Positions 44,606 through 55,245 of a stretch of 64,000 nt of DNA are shown here, piece after piece (within the stretch, counting starts at the first letter, position 1; each line of letters begins with the position of its first letter). The notes below the pieces were generated by a model. That model made no database searches and was not told the origin of the DNA. It saw nothing but the letters and a program-made list of their open reading frames with translations. The DNA comes from an uncultured Poribacteria bacterium (GTDB taxonomy: Bacteria; Poribacteria; WGA-4E; WGA-3G). The stretch covers positions 930,001-994,000 of the forward strand of contig OX638316.1 of assembly GCA_951812525.1 (NCBI GenBank). The letters are read 5' to 3'. The position numbers were made by a program, and so were the translations under genes.

Positions 44606-44875
44606 ATGCCAACTGTAGCCATTCCATCCCTCATGCGTAATCTCACAGGCGGCGAAGAGAGTGTTACCGTTCCTGGTGCCACCGTTCGTGAAGTGATTGA
44701 CAATTTGGAGAATCGCTATCCGGGCATGAAAGCCCGCTTGCGTGAAGGAGACCGCCTTAAGCCCGGTGTTGCTGTGTATATCAACGGCTTGCTCACCCGA
44801 GGATCCATCCTCGAACGCGTTGACGCAGACGCAGAGATCCATTTCCTACCCGCCATCAGTGGTGGCACAACATAA
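44606..44875 (+). CDS. MoaD/ThiS-family ubiquitin-like protein
   Basis: 89 residues from ATG 44606. Beta-grasp fold: VAIPSLMRNLTGG, VPGATVREVIDNLENRYPGM, VAVYINGLL, AEIHFLPAISGG. Sulfur-carrier proteins end in GG; here the chain ends GGTT, two residues longer, so it may need trimming or act differently. Its place next to the Mo hydroxylase suggests molybdopterin synthase small subunit. Confidence 0.85.
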   Translation: MPTVAIPSLMRNLTGGEESVTVPGATVREVIDNLENRYPGMKARLREGDRLKPGVAVYINGLLTRGSILERVDADAEIHFLPAISGGTT

Positions 44876-44903
44876 CACTCCCACTAAATCACCGCAGATA
44901 CTT

Positions 44904-45070
44904 AGTTCTTCTGTAGGAGGGATTTCCCAATCCCGACGTATGCTCACAGATGCCTAATGTATACGTAATGCTAAAATTTACCATACTTCTTCTGTAGGAG
45001 GGGTTTCTAACCCCGACACGCTACGATGTCTAGGTAATGCTAAAATCTACCATACTTCTTCTGTAGGACG
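44904..45070. repeat. Dispersed repeat, copy D, with partial tandem units
   Basis: CTTCTGTAGGA units begin at about 44906, 44987 and 45056. The first has hairpin GGGATT/AATCCC (44919-44934), the second GGGGTT/AACCCC (45000-45014), the third is broken. Each of the first two is followed by GTAATGCTAAAATxTACCAT. Confidence 0.8.
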
Positions 45071-45368
45071 GAACTCCAAATTGTGTGCATAAAGCACAAT
45101 TTGTCTTAGCTTTACATTTCCCGACTCCTCCGATCCCCGACCTTTCCGTATTAAGTGATCAAAGCAGAATTTCTGTAGTTAGATTTCGTTTTCAGTGTTT
45201 CACCTGCGTTTTGATGTAATAAACGCGCGCAGCATGCGCGAATTCGCGTAAAAATTAGGCAAAAATGGTGAAACTCCTTAAAGATGGCTTTATTTGCAAA
45301 AAAAAGTGATAAAATTGCCAAAAAACAGGTTTCAGGGTCAAAATTATGCTTTTTTTTTACAAATTAAT

Positions 45369-45397
45369 TTGACAAACATATATGCGGAGGGTATAAT
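45369..45397 (+). promoter_or_regulatory. Strong sigma70 promoter of the 16S rRNA gene
   Basis: TTGACA (45369-45374), 17-nt spacer, TATAAT (45392-45397). Flanks AAATTAATTTGACAAAC and GTATAATTAACATT are almost the same as in the promoter at 47309-47337. Confidence 0.85.
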
Positions 45398-45428
45398 TAA
45401 CATTACCTTTCAACAAGGAAGGTGAATT

Positions 45429-45441
45429 TGTTCTTTGAAAG
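45429..45441 (+). promoter_or_regulatory. boxA-like antitermination site in the rRNA leader
   Basis: TGTTCTTTGAAAG followed by TTAAATAGTGAAC resembles the boxA and leader sequence common upstream of bacterial 16S genes, where Nus factors bind. Confidence 0.6.
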
Positions 45442-45483
45442 TTAAATAGTGAACGTGACGTGCCAATTTAATAGCTTGTGAGT

Positions 45484-45507
45484 ACACTTCAATTTATTTG
45501 AAGGTGT
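45484..45507 (+). other. Leader hairpin before 16S
   Basis: ACACTTCAA pairs with TTGAAGGTGT (one bulge) just upstream of mature 16S. Probably involved in rRNA processing. Confidence 0.4.
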
Positions 45508-45515
45508 GCTTCAAT

Positions 45516-47079
<1,564 letters not shown>

Positions 47080-47308
47080 CATTAACAAATGGATTCTCAC
47101 ACAATTCATCTGTTCAAACGCTCTTTACCTTTTACAGACACGCACAAAAACTATTTAGCTTTCAAGAACATTTTCTTACAAGATACAGCAATCACTTTGC
47201 TATACTCACCAATCCATTTCCCCTTTATTTTTCAATCTAACTCACCTTACCCAGCTTGTGATTTAAGACTGGCTCTCTCTGCCTTCTTATCTCCTTTAAC
47301 AAATTAAC

Positions 47309-47337
47309 TTGACAAACCCTTTTTCAGGATGTATAAT
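47309..47337 (+). promoter_or_regulatory. Second copy of the rRNA promoter, before tRNA-Ile
   Basis: TTGACA (47309-47314), 17 nt, TATAAT (47332-47337), flanked by AAATTAA and TAACATT as at 45369. It starts transcription about 50 nt before the tRNA, making the tRNA independent of 16S. Confidence 0.82.
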
Positions 47338-47388
47338 TAACATTGCTCCTGAACAAGAAATATCTCCCTTCTCCAAGACCCCTCTCGT

Positions 47389-47462
47389 GGGCTTATAGCT
47401 CAGACGGTTAGAGCGCGCGCCTGATAAGCGCGAGGTCCCTGGTTCGATTCCAGGTAAGCCCA
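47389..47462 (+). tRNA. tRNA-Ile(GAU)
   Basis: 74 nt. Acceptor GGGCTTA pairs with TAAGCCC; anticodon GAT in CTGATAA; T-loop GGTTCGATTCC. Discriminator A; CCA is not encoded. This is the tRNA usually found between 16S and 23S genes, but 23S is missing here. Confidence 0.96.
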
Positions 47463-47755
47463 CTTTTTCATATCCCCTTTTTTACACTACTTTCAATTCT
47501 CCGAGTGTCTCCTCTCACATCCGACGTTAACAGGCGAAATTTGCATTTTTTCTCACCACAAATCCTTCCCGCTCCGAAGAAATGTTACTCAACAGCGACA
47601 GTGAGGCATAGAAAGAAATTTCACTGAAGAAAAAGCAGTAAATCAGGTTCTAATAAAGTAGGACCATGGACTAAGATAGCTTTTCCCTAAGGGTTGTTTC
47701 GGGTTTCGTATTTGCCGAAAACGCGCAAGTTGGGAACTCGTACAAGGAAAATACC
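47463..47755. other. Gap between tRNA-Ile and the permease cluster
   Basis: About 290 bp. A T-rich stretch just after the tRNA may end transcription. No 23S or 5S similarity is recognisable. AAGGAAAATACC before the permease ATG is the SD. Confidence 0.5.
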
Positions 47756-49261
47756 ATGCTAATCACACTCATCCGTCGAGAAATACTCGACAATCTGATG
47801 ACATTCCGATTCGCTGCTGCAGTCTTCATTACACTGTTACTCGTTATTGCTACCACCGTCGTGCTCATCAAGGATTACGAGCGGCGTTTGGCAGACTACA
47901 ACACTGCTGTCAAAACGCATCATCAGCAATCGCTGGAGAAAAAAACCTATTCAGATGGAATATTTAACGTTGATCGACCGCCCAACCCGTTGAGTCTATT
48001 CAATGTAGGACTGGATAAACAACTCGGTAATCAAGTAGAGGTTTATCACGGTTTTGTGCCGACGCTGTGGGATGCTCAAATGCACGGCTCGGATAATCCG
48101 ATCATGAATATCTTCTCTTCGATCGATATTGTTTTTATTTTTGAGGTAGTTCTCAGTTTATTGGCACTCATATTCGCCTACGATGCCCTCGCCGGGGAAC
48201 GCGAGCGTGGTACACTACGCTTAGTGTTGACGCATGCTGTCAGTCGTGGATACATTCTACTTGCCAAATATGTTAGCGCAATGATGTGTCTGCTCGTGCC
48301 GTTATTAATCAGTATGCTACTGGCAGTGATGCTGCTAACGACATCTACCTCTTTTTCTCTCAACGCTGATGATTTTCTCCGCATCGCTGGCATAATTTTT
48401 ACTTCTATCGTTTATCTGTCCGTATTTTATCTCATCGGTATGCTCATTTCTGCAATGACGCGCCGGACCGCCACTGCCCTTATGCTCTCTATGTTCGTCT
48501 GGGGATTTTTGGTGCTGGTCTATCCAAATGTGATTCTCGCTGCGCTTACCCCTCACGATACTCCAGAAACGCGCACAGCATCCACCTTCAGTCAAATTGA
48601 ACAATTATGGGAAGAATTCGACAGAGAACACAAACAATACCTTAAAAATGATGCTGTGCCAGGAGAGAGTCCTGGTTTTAACATGGGCTGGGTCGGATCG
48701 TCTACAAGGCGTTTCACAAAAAATGCAGCAACATTAAAGTATTCCTATCAAAATACTTTCCGCATAGAAAAACTCAATGAGAGATCTGAGCCCAAGGTGC
48801 CTCATGTCCAGAGTTATTACCAGTTTCTGGTACCGTTGACTCTCAACACGGCAAATCAAACCTGGCTCCTCCGAAAACCTGCCCTTGAGGAAATCTTTGT
48901 GAAGCCAGCGTTAGTCGATAGAATCCTTTTGAAGCTGTCACCAGTCGGGATGTACGATGCAGCAACACAAGCTTGGGCAGGGACAGATCTTTTTGGGATC
49001 GAAGACTTCTTCAGTGCTGCCCAACGTTACCGACAGACTGTGATCGATTACTTCTACGATAAAAAGGCATTTGCGTCTCGACAATGGTTCGCTGCAGATA
49101 AAGGCGCAGTGGACTGGAGCACACTCCCTCAATTCTTTTTTCAGAAAAGTGATGTCGGCATAAACGCTAAGCGAGCATTGCCGGATGTGAGTCTTTTGCT
49201 GACGATTAATGTAGTTCTTTTCGTAGTTATATTTCTAATTTTCGTCAAAAGTGAAGTATAG
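47756..49261 (+). CDS. ABC-2-type permease, module 1 subunit A
   Basis: 501 residues of the COG1277/DUF3526-type ABC-2 permease. N-terminal membrane helix after LIRREILDNLMTFRFA, then an extracytoplasmic part, then five or six helices. YDALAGERERGTLRLVL is the loop that commonly follows the second helix in such permeases. Opens three near-identical A-B pairs; A paralogues at 50720 and 53696. No ATPase gene is next to it, so it must borrow one. Cargo unknown. Confidence 0.88.
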   Translation: MLITLIRREILDNLMTFRFAAAVFITLLLVIATTVVLIKDYERRLADYNTAVKTHHQQSLEKKTYSDGIFNVDRPPNPLSLFNVGLDKQLGNQVEVYHGFVPTLWDAQMHGSDNPIMNIFSSIDIVFIFEVVLSLLALIFAYDALAGERERGTLRLVLTHAVSRGYILLAKYVSAMMCLLVPLLISMLLAVMLLTTSTSFSLNADDFLRIAGIIFTSIVYLSVFYLIGMLISAMTRRTATALMLSMFVWGFLVLVYPNVILAALTPHDTPETRTASTFSQIEQLWEEFDREHKQYLKNDAVPGESPGFNMGWVGSSTRRFTKNAATLKYSYQNTFRIEKLNERSEPKVPHVQSYYQFLVPLTLNTANQTWLLRKPALEEIFVKPALVDRILLKLSPVGMYDAATQAWAGTDLFGIEDFFSAAQRYRQTVIDYFYDKKAFASRQWFAADKGAVDWSTLPQFFFQKSDVGINAKRALPDVSLLLTINVVLFVVIFLIFVKSEV

Positions 49262-49309
49262 AATAGTTTTCAGTACCCAGTACTCAGTATCCAGTACCGA
49301 TAACCAATT

Positions 49310-50716
49310 ATGATTTGGCATATTGCGAAACGCGAACTCTACGATAACCTGCACAGTCTTCGATTTGCCCTAACCACTATACTGCTATTGGGGTTGATGC
49401 TAACCAATGCGGTTGTGCACATCAAAGAGCACCCGATTCGGACCCAGAAGTATAATGCTTCAGTCACGGAATCTCTGAATGTTTTAAGGGATCGTGCAAA
49501 CAATTTGTATGAACTCGCACGAGAGGGGCCCGGACTACTTCACAAAAAGCCATCCGCACTTCACTTCTGTGCCGAAGGTGGCGAACCCTTTTTGTCAGAC
49601 GTTGTTGGTGGTGCCTTTCTTTGGTCTACCAGCAGTGGTTTAAAGGGTTTCTGGCGGTTAGATTATCCATCCGCCACCCCTAATTTGACAAATATTCGCC
49701 CAAATATCACAAAGGTAGATTGGGTATTCATTATCTGCTATGCCCTGAGTCTGATTGCACTCCTGTTCACCTTTGACAGCATCTCCGGCGAACGCGAGCA
49801 CGGCACGCTGAGATTGATGCTTGCAAATCCGATCCCACGTCACACTGTGTTGATAGGCAAGTTCTTAGGAGCGTTGATAAGCATCAACATTCCCTTCACT
49901 CTTGCCGTATTGATGAATCTGCTGGTCATTTCTATGTCGACCGCCGTGCAACTCGACGGCACTGCGTGGGGACGTTTAGGTATCATTTTGTTTATCGCTG
50001 TTCTGTACATAAGCCTTTTTCTGGCGTTAGGTCTATTAGTTTCTGCCCGTGTTTCGCAAAGTGCCGTGAGTCTTGTGACGCTTCTACTGATTTGGGTTAC
50101 TTTCGTAATCTTTGTGCCGAGTACGCTCGCCTCCATTACGGGTGGATTCTCATCGCCGATGTCCCGCGATGAATTTCGGAAACGTCGAGATGAACTATAT
50201 TCGGAACGTTGGAAACGATACGACGATTATCTTTTTGAAGTGTTTGAACCATCTAAAATAATACAATTCAAAGGTAAACATGTTACCGAGGAAGCGGCAG
50301 AACAGGAACGCTTGAGCGAAGAACACTTAATGCAACAGGTGCGTCAGGTTAAATTCGCGCGCGCTACAACACAGATATCACCGGCAGCGATTTCCCAACA
50401 CCTCTTTGAATCCTTGGCAGGAACGGGTTTCGAGCGGTATCTGCAATTCTTAGAGAATACTAAATCTTATGCCCAGCAATTTCGGGCATTCATCATTGAC
50501 GCCGATAGGGGAGATCCAGAGAGTCTCCATATCATTGGCATCCGTGAGGGTATGTCACAGAAACCTGTCAGTTCAGAGGCGATTCCAAAATTTGAAGATA
50601 CGCTGAGTCTGAGTAAGGATTTCAATACCGCTGCTATAGAGTTGCTGCTGTTAGGGATGTTTTTCATAGTGCTTTTGTCAGGAGCGTATTTGGCATTTGT
50701 GCGCGTTGAGGTATAA
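49310..50716 (+). CDS. ABC-2-type permease, module 1 subunit B
   Basis: 468 residues. Starts MIWHIAKRELYDNLHSLRFAL; FDSISGEREHGTLRLML is the counterpart of the loop in subunit A, and PIPRHTVLIGKFLGALI leads into the next helix. Long soluble loop near 280-390, then a last helix ending YLAFVRVEV. B paralogues at 52280 and 55246. Start lies 48 nt after subunit A in a spacer of CAGTAC-type repeats. Confidence 0.88.
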   Translation: MIWHIAKRELYDNLHSLRFALTTILLLGLMLTNAVVHIKEHPIRTQKYNASVTESLNVLRDRANNLYELAREGPGLLHKKPSALHFCAEGGEPFLSDVVGGAFLWSTSSGLKGFWRLDYPSATPNLTNIRPNITKVDWVFIICYALSLIALLFTFDSISGEREHGTLRLMLANPIPRHTVLIGKFLGALISINIPFTLAVLMNLLVISMSTAVQLDGTAWGRLGIILFIAVLYISLFLALGLLVSARVSQSAVSLVTLLLIWVTFVIFVPSTLASITGGFSSPMSRDEFRKRRDELYSERWKRYDDYLFEVFEPSKIIQFKGKHVTEEAAEQERLSEEHLMQQVRQVKFARATTQISPAAISQHLFESLAGTGFERYLQFLENTKSYAQQFRAFIIDADRGDPESLHIIGIREGMSQKPVSSEAIPKFEDTLSLSKDFNTAAIELLLLGMFFIVLLSGAYLAFVRVEV

Positions 50717-50719
50717 CAG

Positions 50720-52231
50720 ATGATGATGACACTTATACGTCGAGAGATCCTCGACAATCTGATGACATTCCGATTTGCTGCGGCAGTCTTCATTATGCTG
50801 CTACTTGTTGTCGCGAATACCGCTGTGCTTATTCAAGATTACGAGCGACGGTTGGCAGGGCACAACACCGCTGTTAAAATGCATCAGCGGCAACTCCATG
50901 AGAAAAAGACTTATTCCGCAGGGATGGAGAAATTATTGGTAGATCGTCCGCCGAATCCATTGAGCATTCTCAATGCCGGGTTCGATAAACGGCTCGGAAA
51001 CGAGGTCTTGGCATCACACGGATATGTTCCGTCACTCTGGGACGCAAACATGCACGGATCGGACAATCCGTTTATGGATATGTTCGCTTCAATGAATATC
51101 GTCTTTATCCTTGAGGTTGTCCTTAGCCTATTAGCACTAATTTTCGCCTATGACGCTTTTGCGGGAGAATATGAGAACGGCACATTACGTCTGGTCTTGA
51201 CGCATCCAATCGGTCGTGGATATATCTTGTTCGCCAAATACATCGGTGCAATGCTCTGTCTGATCGTCCCGCTGTTGATTAGTTTACTTCTCGCAGTAAT
51301 TTTGCTGATGATGTCTACCTCTATTTCCCTGAGTACCGATGATTTCTTGCGAATCGGCGGTATTATTTTCGCATCTATTGCCTATCTTTCCGTATTCTAT
51401 CTCATCGGATTGTTGATTTCAGCGGCGACACGTCGGACCAGTACTGCATTGATGCTGTCCATGTTCGTGTGGGGGTTTTTGGTGCTGGTGTATCCAAATG
51501 TGATTCTTGCCATGATCACGCGTCCTGATGCTTGGCAAGCACACACAGCATCCACTTTCAATAAAATTGAACAGATATGGGAAGAATTCGACAGAGAACG
51601 GAAGCACCTCCTTGCCACCGATGATTTCCCTGGGGAAGATTGGGGTTTCGAACTAAGAGGATGGGGATCCCGCTACGCTTACCTTTGGGGTAACCCCCGG
51701 TCGCTACTGTACACCTATGAAAGTGTCATGGAGTTTCATGGGTTTGGTGAGAAAGATGAACACAAGATGCCTCACGCCCAGAATCATTTCCGTTTCTTAG
51801 GATCCGAGGTGATTAGCACAGCAGACCGAACATGGCTCATCCGAAAACCCGCATTGGAAAATATCTACATCCAACCTGCAAATGTGAAGAGAACTTGGTT
51901 GAAACTCTCGCCAGTCGGACTCTATGATGCTACAACACAAGCATTGGCAGGCACCGACTTACGAGGTATCAGGGATTTTTTCGACACTGCAAGACAATAT
52001 AGGCAGCAAGTGGTCGATTATCTCTACGATAAAGAGGCATTCGGATCCCGACAATGGTTCTCCTCGGACAAGGAAGCAGCAGATTGGAGCGGCTTATCCC
52101 AGTTTTCCTTTCAAAGAGTCAATGCAATCACAAACGCTAAGCGAGCATTGCCTGATGTGAGCCTGTTGCTGACGATTAATATCGCTCTTTTCATCCTGAT
52201 ATTTCTGATTTTCGTCAAAAGTGAAGTATAG
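50720..52231 (+). CDS. ABC-2-type permease, module 2 subunit A
   Basis: 503 residues, closely similar to the 47756 protein (same NLMTFRFAAAVFI start, FAGEYENGTLRLVL loop, LIFVKSEV end). It starts 3 nt after the module 1 subunit B stop, so translation is coupled across modules. The loop around residues 270-350 differs most, suggesting changed specificity. Confidence 0.88.
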   Translation: MMMTLIRREILDNLMTFRFAAAVFIMLLLVVANTAVLIQDYERRLAGHNTAVKMHQRQLHEKKTYSAGMEKLLVDRPPNPLSILNAGFDKRLGNEVLASHGYVPSLWDANMHGSDNPFMDMFASMNIVFILEVVLSLLALIFAYDAFAGEYENGTLRLVLTHPIGRGYILFAKYIGAMLCLIVPLLISLLLAVILLMMSTSISLSTDDFLRIGGIIFASIAYLSVFYLIGLLISAATRRTSTALMLSMFVWGFLVLVYPNVILAMITRPDAWQAHTASTFNKIEQIWEEFDRERKHLLATDDFPGEDWGFELRGWGSRYAYLWGNPRSLLYTYESVMEFHGFGEKDEHKMPHAQNHFRFLGSEVISTADRTWLIRKPALENIYIQPANVKRTWLKLSPVGLYDATTQALAGTDLRGIRDFFDTARQYRQQVVDYLYDKEAFGSRQWFSSDKEAADWSGLSQFSFQRVNAITNAKRALPDVSLLLTINIALFILIFLIFVKSEV

Positions 52232-52279
52232 AATAGTTTTCAGTACTCAGTACTCAGGACCCACTACCCAGGACCCCCA

Positions 52280-53692
52280 ATGATTTGGCATATTGCGAAA
52301 CGTGAACTCTATGATAATTTAAATAGTCTTCGATTTGCGCTTGCAACAATGTTACTGCTGGGCTTAATGTTGACCAACGCAATTACACATCTCCGAGAAC
52401 ACCCAGAGCGGGTTCAAAAATACCGTGATGCTGTTGCTAAACATCAAAGTCTCTTAACATCTCATGCCGAGAACAGTTTATATGAACTGGCGCAACAAGG
52501 ACCTGGAAGGCTCTATAAACAGCCGTCTCCCCTCCGTTTCTGTGCTGAAGGCGGGGAAACCTTCTTGTCAGATCATGCAGAAGGCGGCTACCATCGTTGG
52601 AGCACCGACACATTAAAAAGTTTCTGGATACTGGTATATCCATCGGTTACGCCCAATGTGGACAATGTTCACCCAGAAGTCACCAAAGTGGATTGGAGCT
52701 TTATAATAGGGTACGTCTTAAGCCTGATCGCGCTTCTGTTTACTTTCGATTCGATCTCCAGCGAGCGCGAGCGAGGCACGCTGCGATTGACCTTAGCGAA
52801 TTCAATTCCGCGCCACACCGTGTTGATTGGTAAGTTTTTGGGAGCATTGATAAGTATCAACATCCCGTTTATACTTGCTGTGCTGGTGAATCTGTTGGTG
52901 ATCTCTACGTCAAGTAATGTTCATCTCGGTACTGAGGCGTGGGAACGTTTAGGTATTATCTTCATTATTGCGATCTTGTACATGTGCCTTTTTCTGGTAT
53001 TGGGTTTGTTAGTATCGGCGCGTGTACAACGGAGTGCTGTAAGTCTTGTTATACTCCTGTTGGTTTGGGTCACATTTGTGGTTTTTATGCCGGGGACCCT
53101 TGCCTCTATTGCCGGTGGTTCCGCATCATCCGGACCCACTCGCGGATTTTATGAATACTCTTGGCAAGTCCATAATGAACTGTCAGCTCAATATAGAAGT
53201 CGCCGACGTAACGCCAGCGAGAATTCAACCCAAAAAGTACAATCAGCGGGTGAGTACGTTATCAAAGATGCTGAACAGCAGGAACGGTTGCATGAAGAAC
53301 GCTTAAAACAGCGGATTGATCAGGTGAATCGGGCGCGCATCATCACTCGTCTTTCGCCTGTTACGATTGCCCAGCACCTTCTTGAATCCTTCGCCGCAAC
53401 TGGTTTTGAGCGGCATCTACAATTTTTAGAGAATGTTCAATCGTACGCCCGACAATTCCGAGTATTCATTGCTGACTCCGATAAAGCCGATCCAGAGAGT
53501 CTCCATATCCTTGGCGTTCGGGCAGGCATGTCCGAGAAGCCTGTCAGTCCAGAAGCGGTCCCCAAATTTGAAGACGCGCTTAACCTCAGCAAAGACTTCA
53601 ATATAGCTGCGACGGAGTTGATGCTGTTGATGCTGTTCGTTGTGGTGCTAATGTCAGGAGCGTATCTTGCGTTTGTGCGCGCTGAGGTATAA
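52280..53692 (+). CDS. ABC-2-type permease, module 2 subunit B
   Basis: 470 residues, paralogue of the 49310 protein: MIWHIAKRELYDNLNSLRFAL, FDSISSERERGTLRLTL and end YLAFVRAEV. The soluble loop (about 280-340) with ASSGPTRGFYEYSW is divergent. The 48-nt spacer before it carries CAGTACTCAG repeats. Confidence 0.88.
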   Translation: MIWHIAKRELYDNLNSLRFALATMLLLGLMLTNAITHLREHPERVQKYRDAVAKHQSLLTSHAENSLYELAQQGPGRLYKQPSPLRFCAEGGETFLSDHAEGGYHRWSTDTLKSFWILVYPSVTPNVDNVHPEVTKVDWSFIIGYVLSLIALLFTFDSISSERERGTLRLTLANSIPRHTVLIGKFLGALISINIPFILAVLVNLLVISTSSNVHLGTEAWERLGIIFIIAILYMCLFLVLGLLVSARVQRSAVSLVILLLVWVTFVVFMPGTLASIAGGSASSGPTRGFYEYSWQVHNELSAQYRSRRRNASENSTQKVQSAGEYVIKDAEQQERLHEERLKQRIDQVNRARIITRLSPVTIAQHLLESFAATGFERHLQFLENVQSYARQFRVFIADSDKADPESLHILGVRAGMSEKPVSPEAVPKFEDALNLSKDFNIAATELMLLMLFVVVLMSGAYLAFVRAEV

Positions 53693-53695
53693 TAG

Positions 53696-55198
53696 ATGCT
53701 AATAACACTCATTCGTCGAGAACTGCTTGATAATCTAATGACATTTCGATTTGCGGTAGCAATCTTTATCATGTTACTGCTTGTCGTCGCAAATACCGCT
53801 GTGCTTCTCAAGGATTATGACAAACGATTAGCAAGTTACAACACAGCCGTCAAAAAGAATCGGCAGGAACTGCTGGAAACAAAAACCTATTCAGCAGGAC
53901 ACATAAGCCTTAACCGCGCCCCTAACCCGCTGAGTATCTTCAACATCGGTTTAGATAAACGACTGGGAAACGAGATTTGGATATCCTATGTATATATGCC
54001 GACACTCTGGGATGCCAACAAGCACGGGACAGATAATCCGTTTCTCAACCTCTTTACTTCCATTGATCTTGTTCTTATCTTTCAGAGTGTCCTCAGTTTG
54101 CTGGCACTGATCTTCGCCTACGACTCTCTTGCTGGAGAATACGAGCGTGGTACACTGCGTTTAGTCCTGACACATCCCGTTGGTCGTGGGTATATCTTAT
54201 TTGCCAAATACATCGGTGCGATGATCTGCCTTCTTGTGCCGCTGCTGATGAGCATACTCCTCTCTCTGATTTTGTTGACCACATCTCCTTCGATCTCCCT
54301 AAGTACCGATGATTTTCTCCGTATTGGTGGAATCGTGTTTACATCGCTGGTGTATCTCTCACTGTTTTACCTTATCGGCATGCTCATTTCCGCAATGACG
54401 CGCCGGACGAGTACCGCACTCATGCTGGCGATGTTCGTCTGGGGATTTTTGGTGCCTGTCTATCCAAACATGATTCTTACAGCAGTTGAAACCGCTCCGA
54501 AAATAGGGACAGAAGCCTCCGCTTACAATCAGATTAAACAGATATGGGAAAAACATGACAGAGAACAAAAGCAGTTTCTCGCCAATGATGCTTTTCCCGG
54601 AGACGATTGGGATTTTAACCTGATTGGAACTGGCTACAGCTTTTGGGGTGGCGAAGATGACCCTTTAACATTGCACTATTACGACTACACCGGATCCCAC
54701 CTTGAAACCCTTGAAGAGAAATACGAACTGCGAGTGCCACACGCCCAGAATTATCACCACTTCCTCGGAACCAACATCATCAACACCGTAGAACGAGCGT
54801 GGCTCATCCGAAAACCAGCATTAGAGACTATCTACCTCCAGCCTGCAAGGATTGGGAGAATGTTGTTAAAGGTTTCACCAGTTGGGTTGTATGATGGGGC
54901 AACCGAAGCCTGGGCAGGGACAGATCTCAAGAGTATCCAAGACTTTTTCTCAGCAGCGCAACGCCACCGACGAGCAATCGTTAACCATTTTTACGACAAA
55001 GAGATATTCGCATCTCGAAAATGGTTTACCGCCGACCAAGGCGCAGTTGACTGGAACACACTACCCCAATTCTCTTTTCAGAGAAGTGATATAGGTACAA
55101 ATGCAAAGCGAGCGTTGCCAGATTTGTTTTTACTAATGATGATTAACATAATCCTGTTCACAATAATTCTTCTGATTTTCGTCAAGAGCGAAGTGTAG
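53696..55198 (+). CDS. ABC-2-type permease, module 3 subunit A
   Basis: 500 residues, third A paralogue: LIRRELLDNLMTFRFAVAIF, AGEYERGTLRLVLTHP, LIFVKSEV. Starts 3 nt after the module 2 subunit B stop. Middle loop again the most variable. Confidence 0.88.
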   Translation: MLITLIRRELLDNLMTFRFAVAIFIMLLLVVANTAVLLKDYDKRLASYNTAVKKNRQELLETKTYSAGHISLNRAPNPLSIFNIGLDKRLGNEIWISYVYMPTLWDANKHGTDNPFLNLFTSIDLVLIFQSVLSLLALIFAYDSLAGEYERGTLRLVLTHPVGRGYILFAKYIGAMICLLVPLLMSILLSLILLTTSPSISLSTDDFLRIGGIVFTSLVYLSLFYLIGMLISAMTRRTSTALMLAMFVWGFLVPVYPNMILTAVETAPKIGTEASAYNQIKQIWEKHDREQKQFLANDAFPGDDWDFNLIGTGYSFWGGEDDPLTLHYYDYTGSHLETLEEKYELRVPHAQNYHHFLGTNIINTVERAWLIRKPALETIYLQPARIGRMLLKVSPVGLYDGATEAWAGTDLKSIQDFFSAAQRHRRAIVNHFYDKEIFASRKWFTADQGAVDWNTLPQFSFQRSDIGTNAKRALPDLFLLMMINIILFTIILLIFVKSEV

Positions 55199-55245
55199 AA
55201 TAGTTGTCAGTACCAGTACTCAATACCCAGCACCCATAACTAATT

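Noticed and set aside
47463-47755. Possible 23S or 5S fragment after tRNA-Ile
   Set aside because: The stretch is under 300 bp and no conserved 23S or 5S segment can be recognised.
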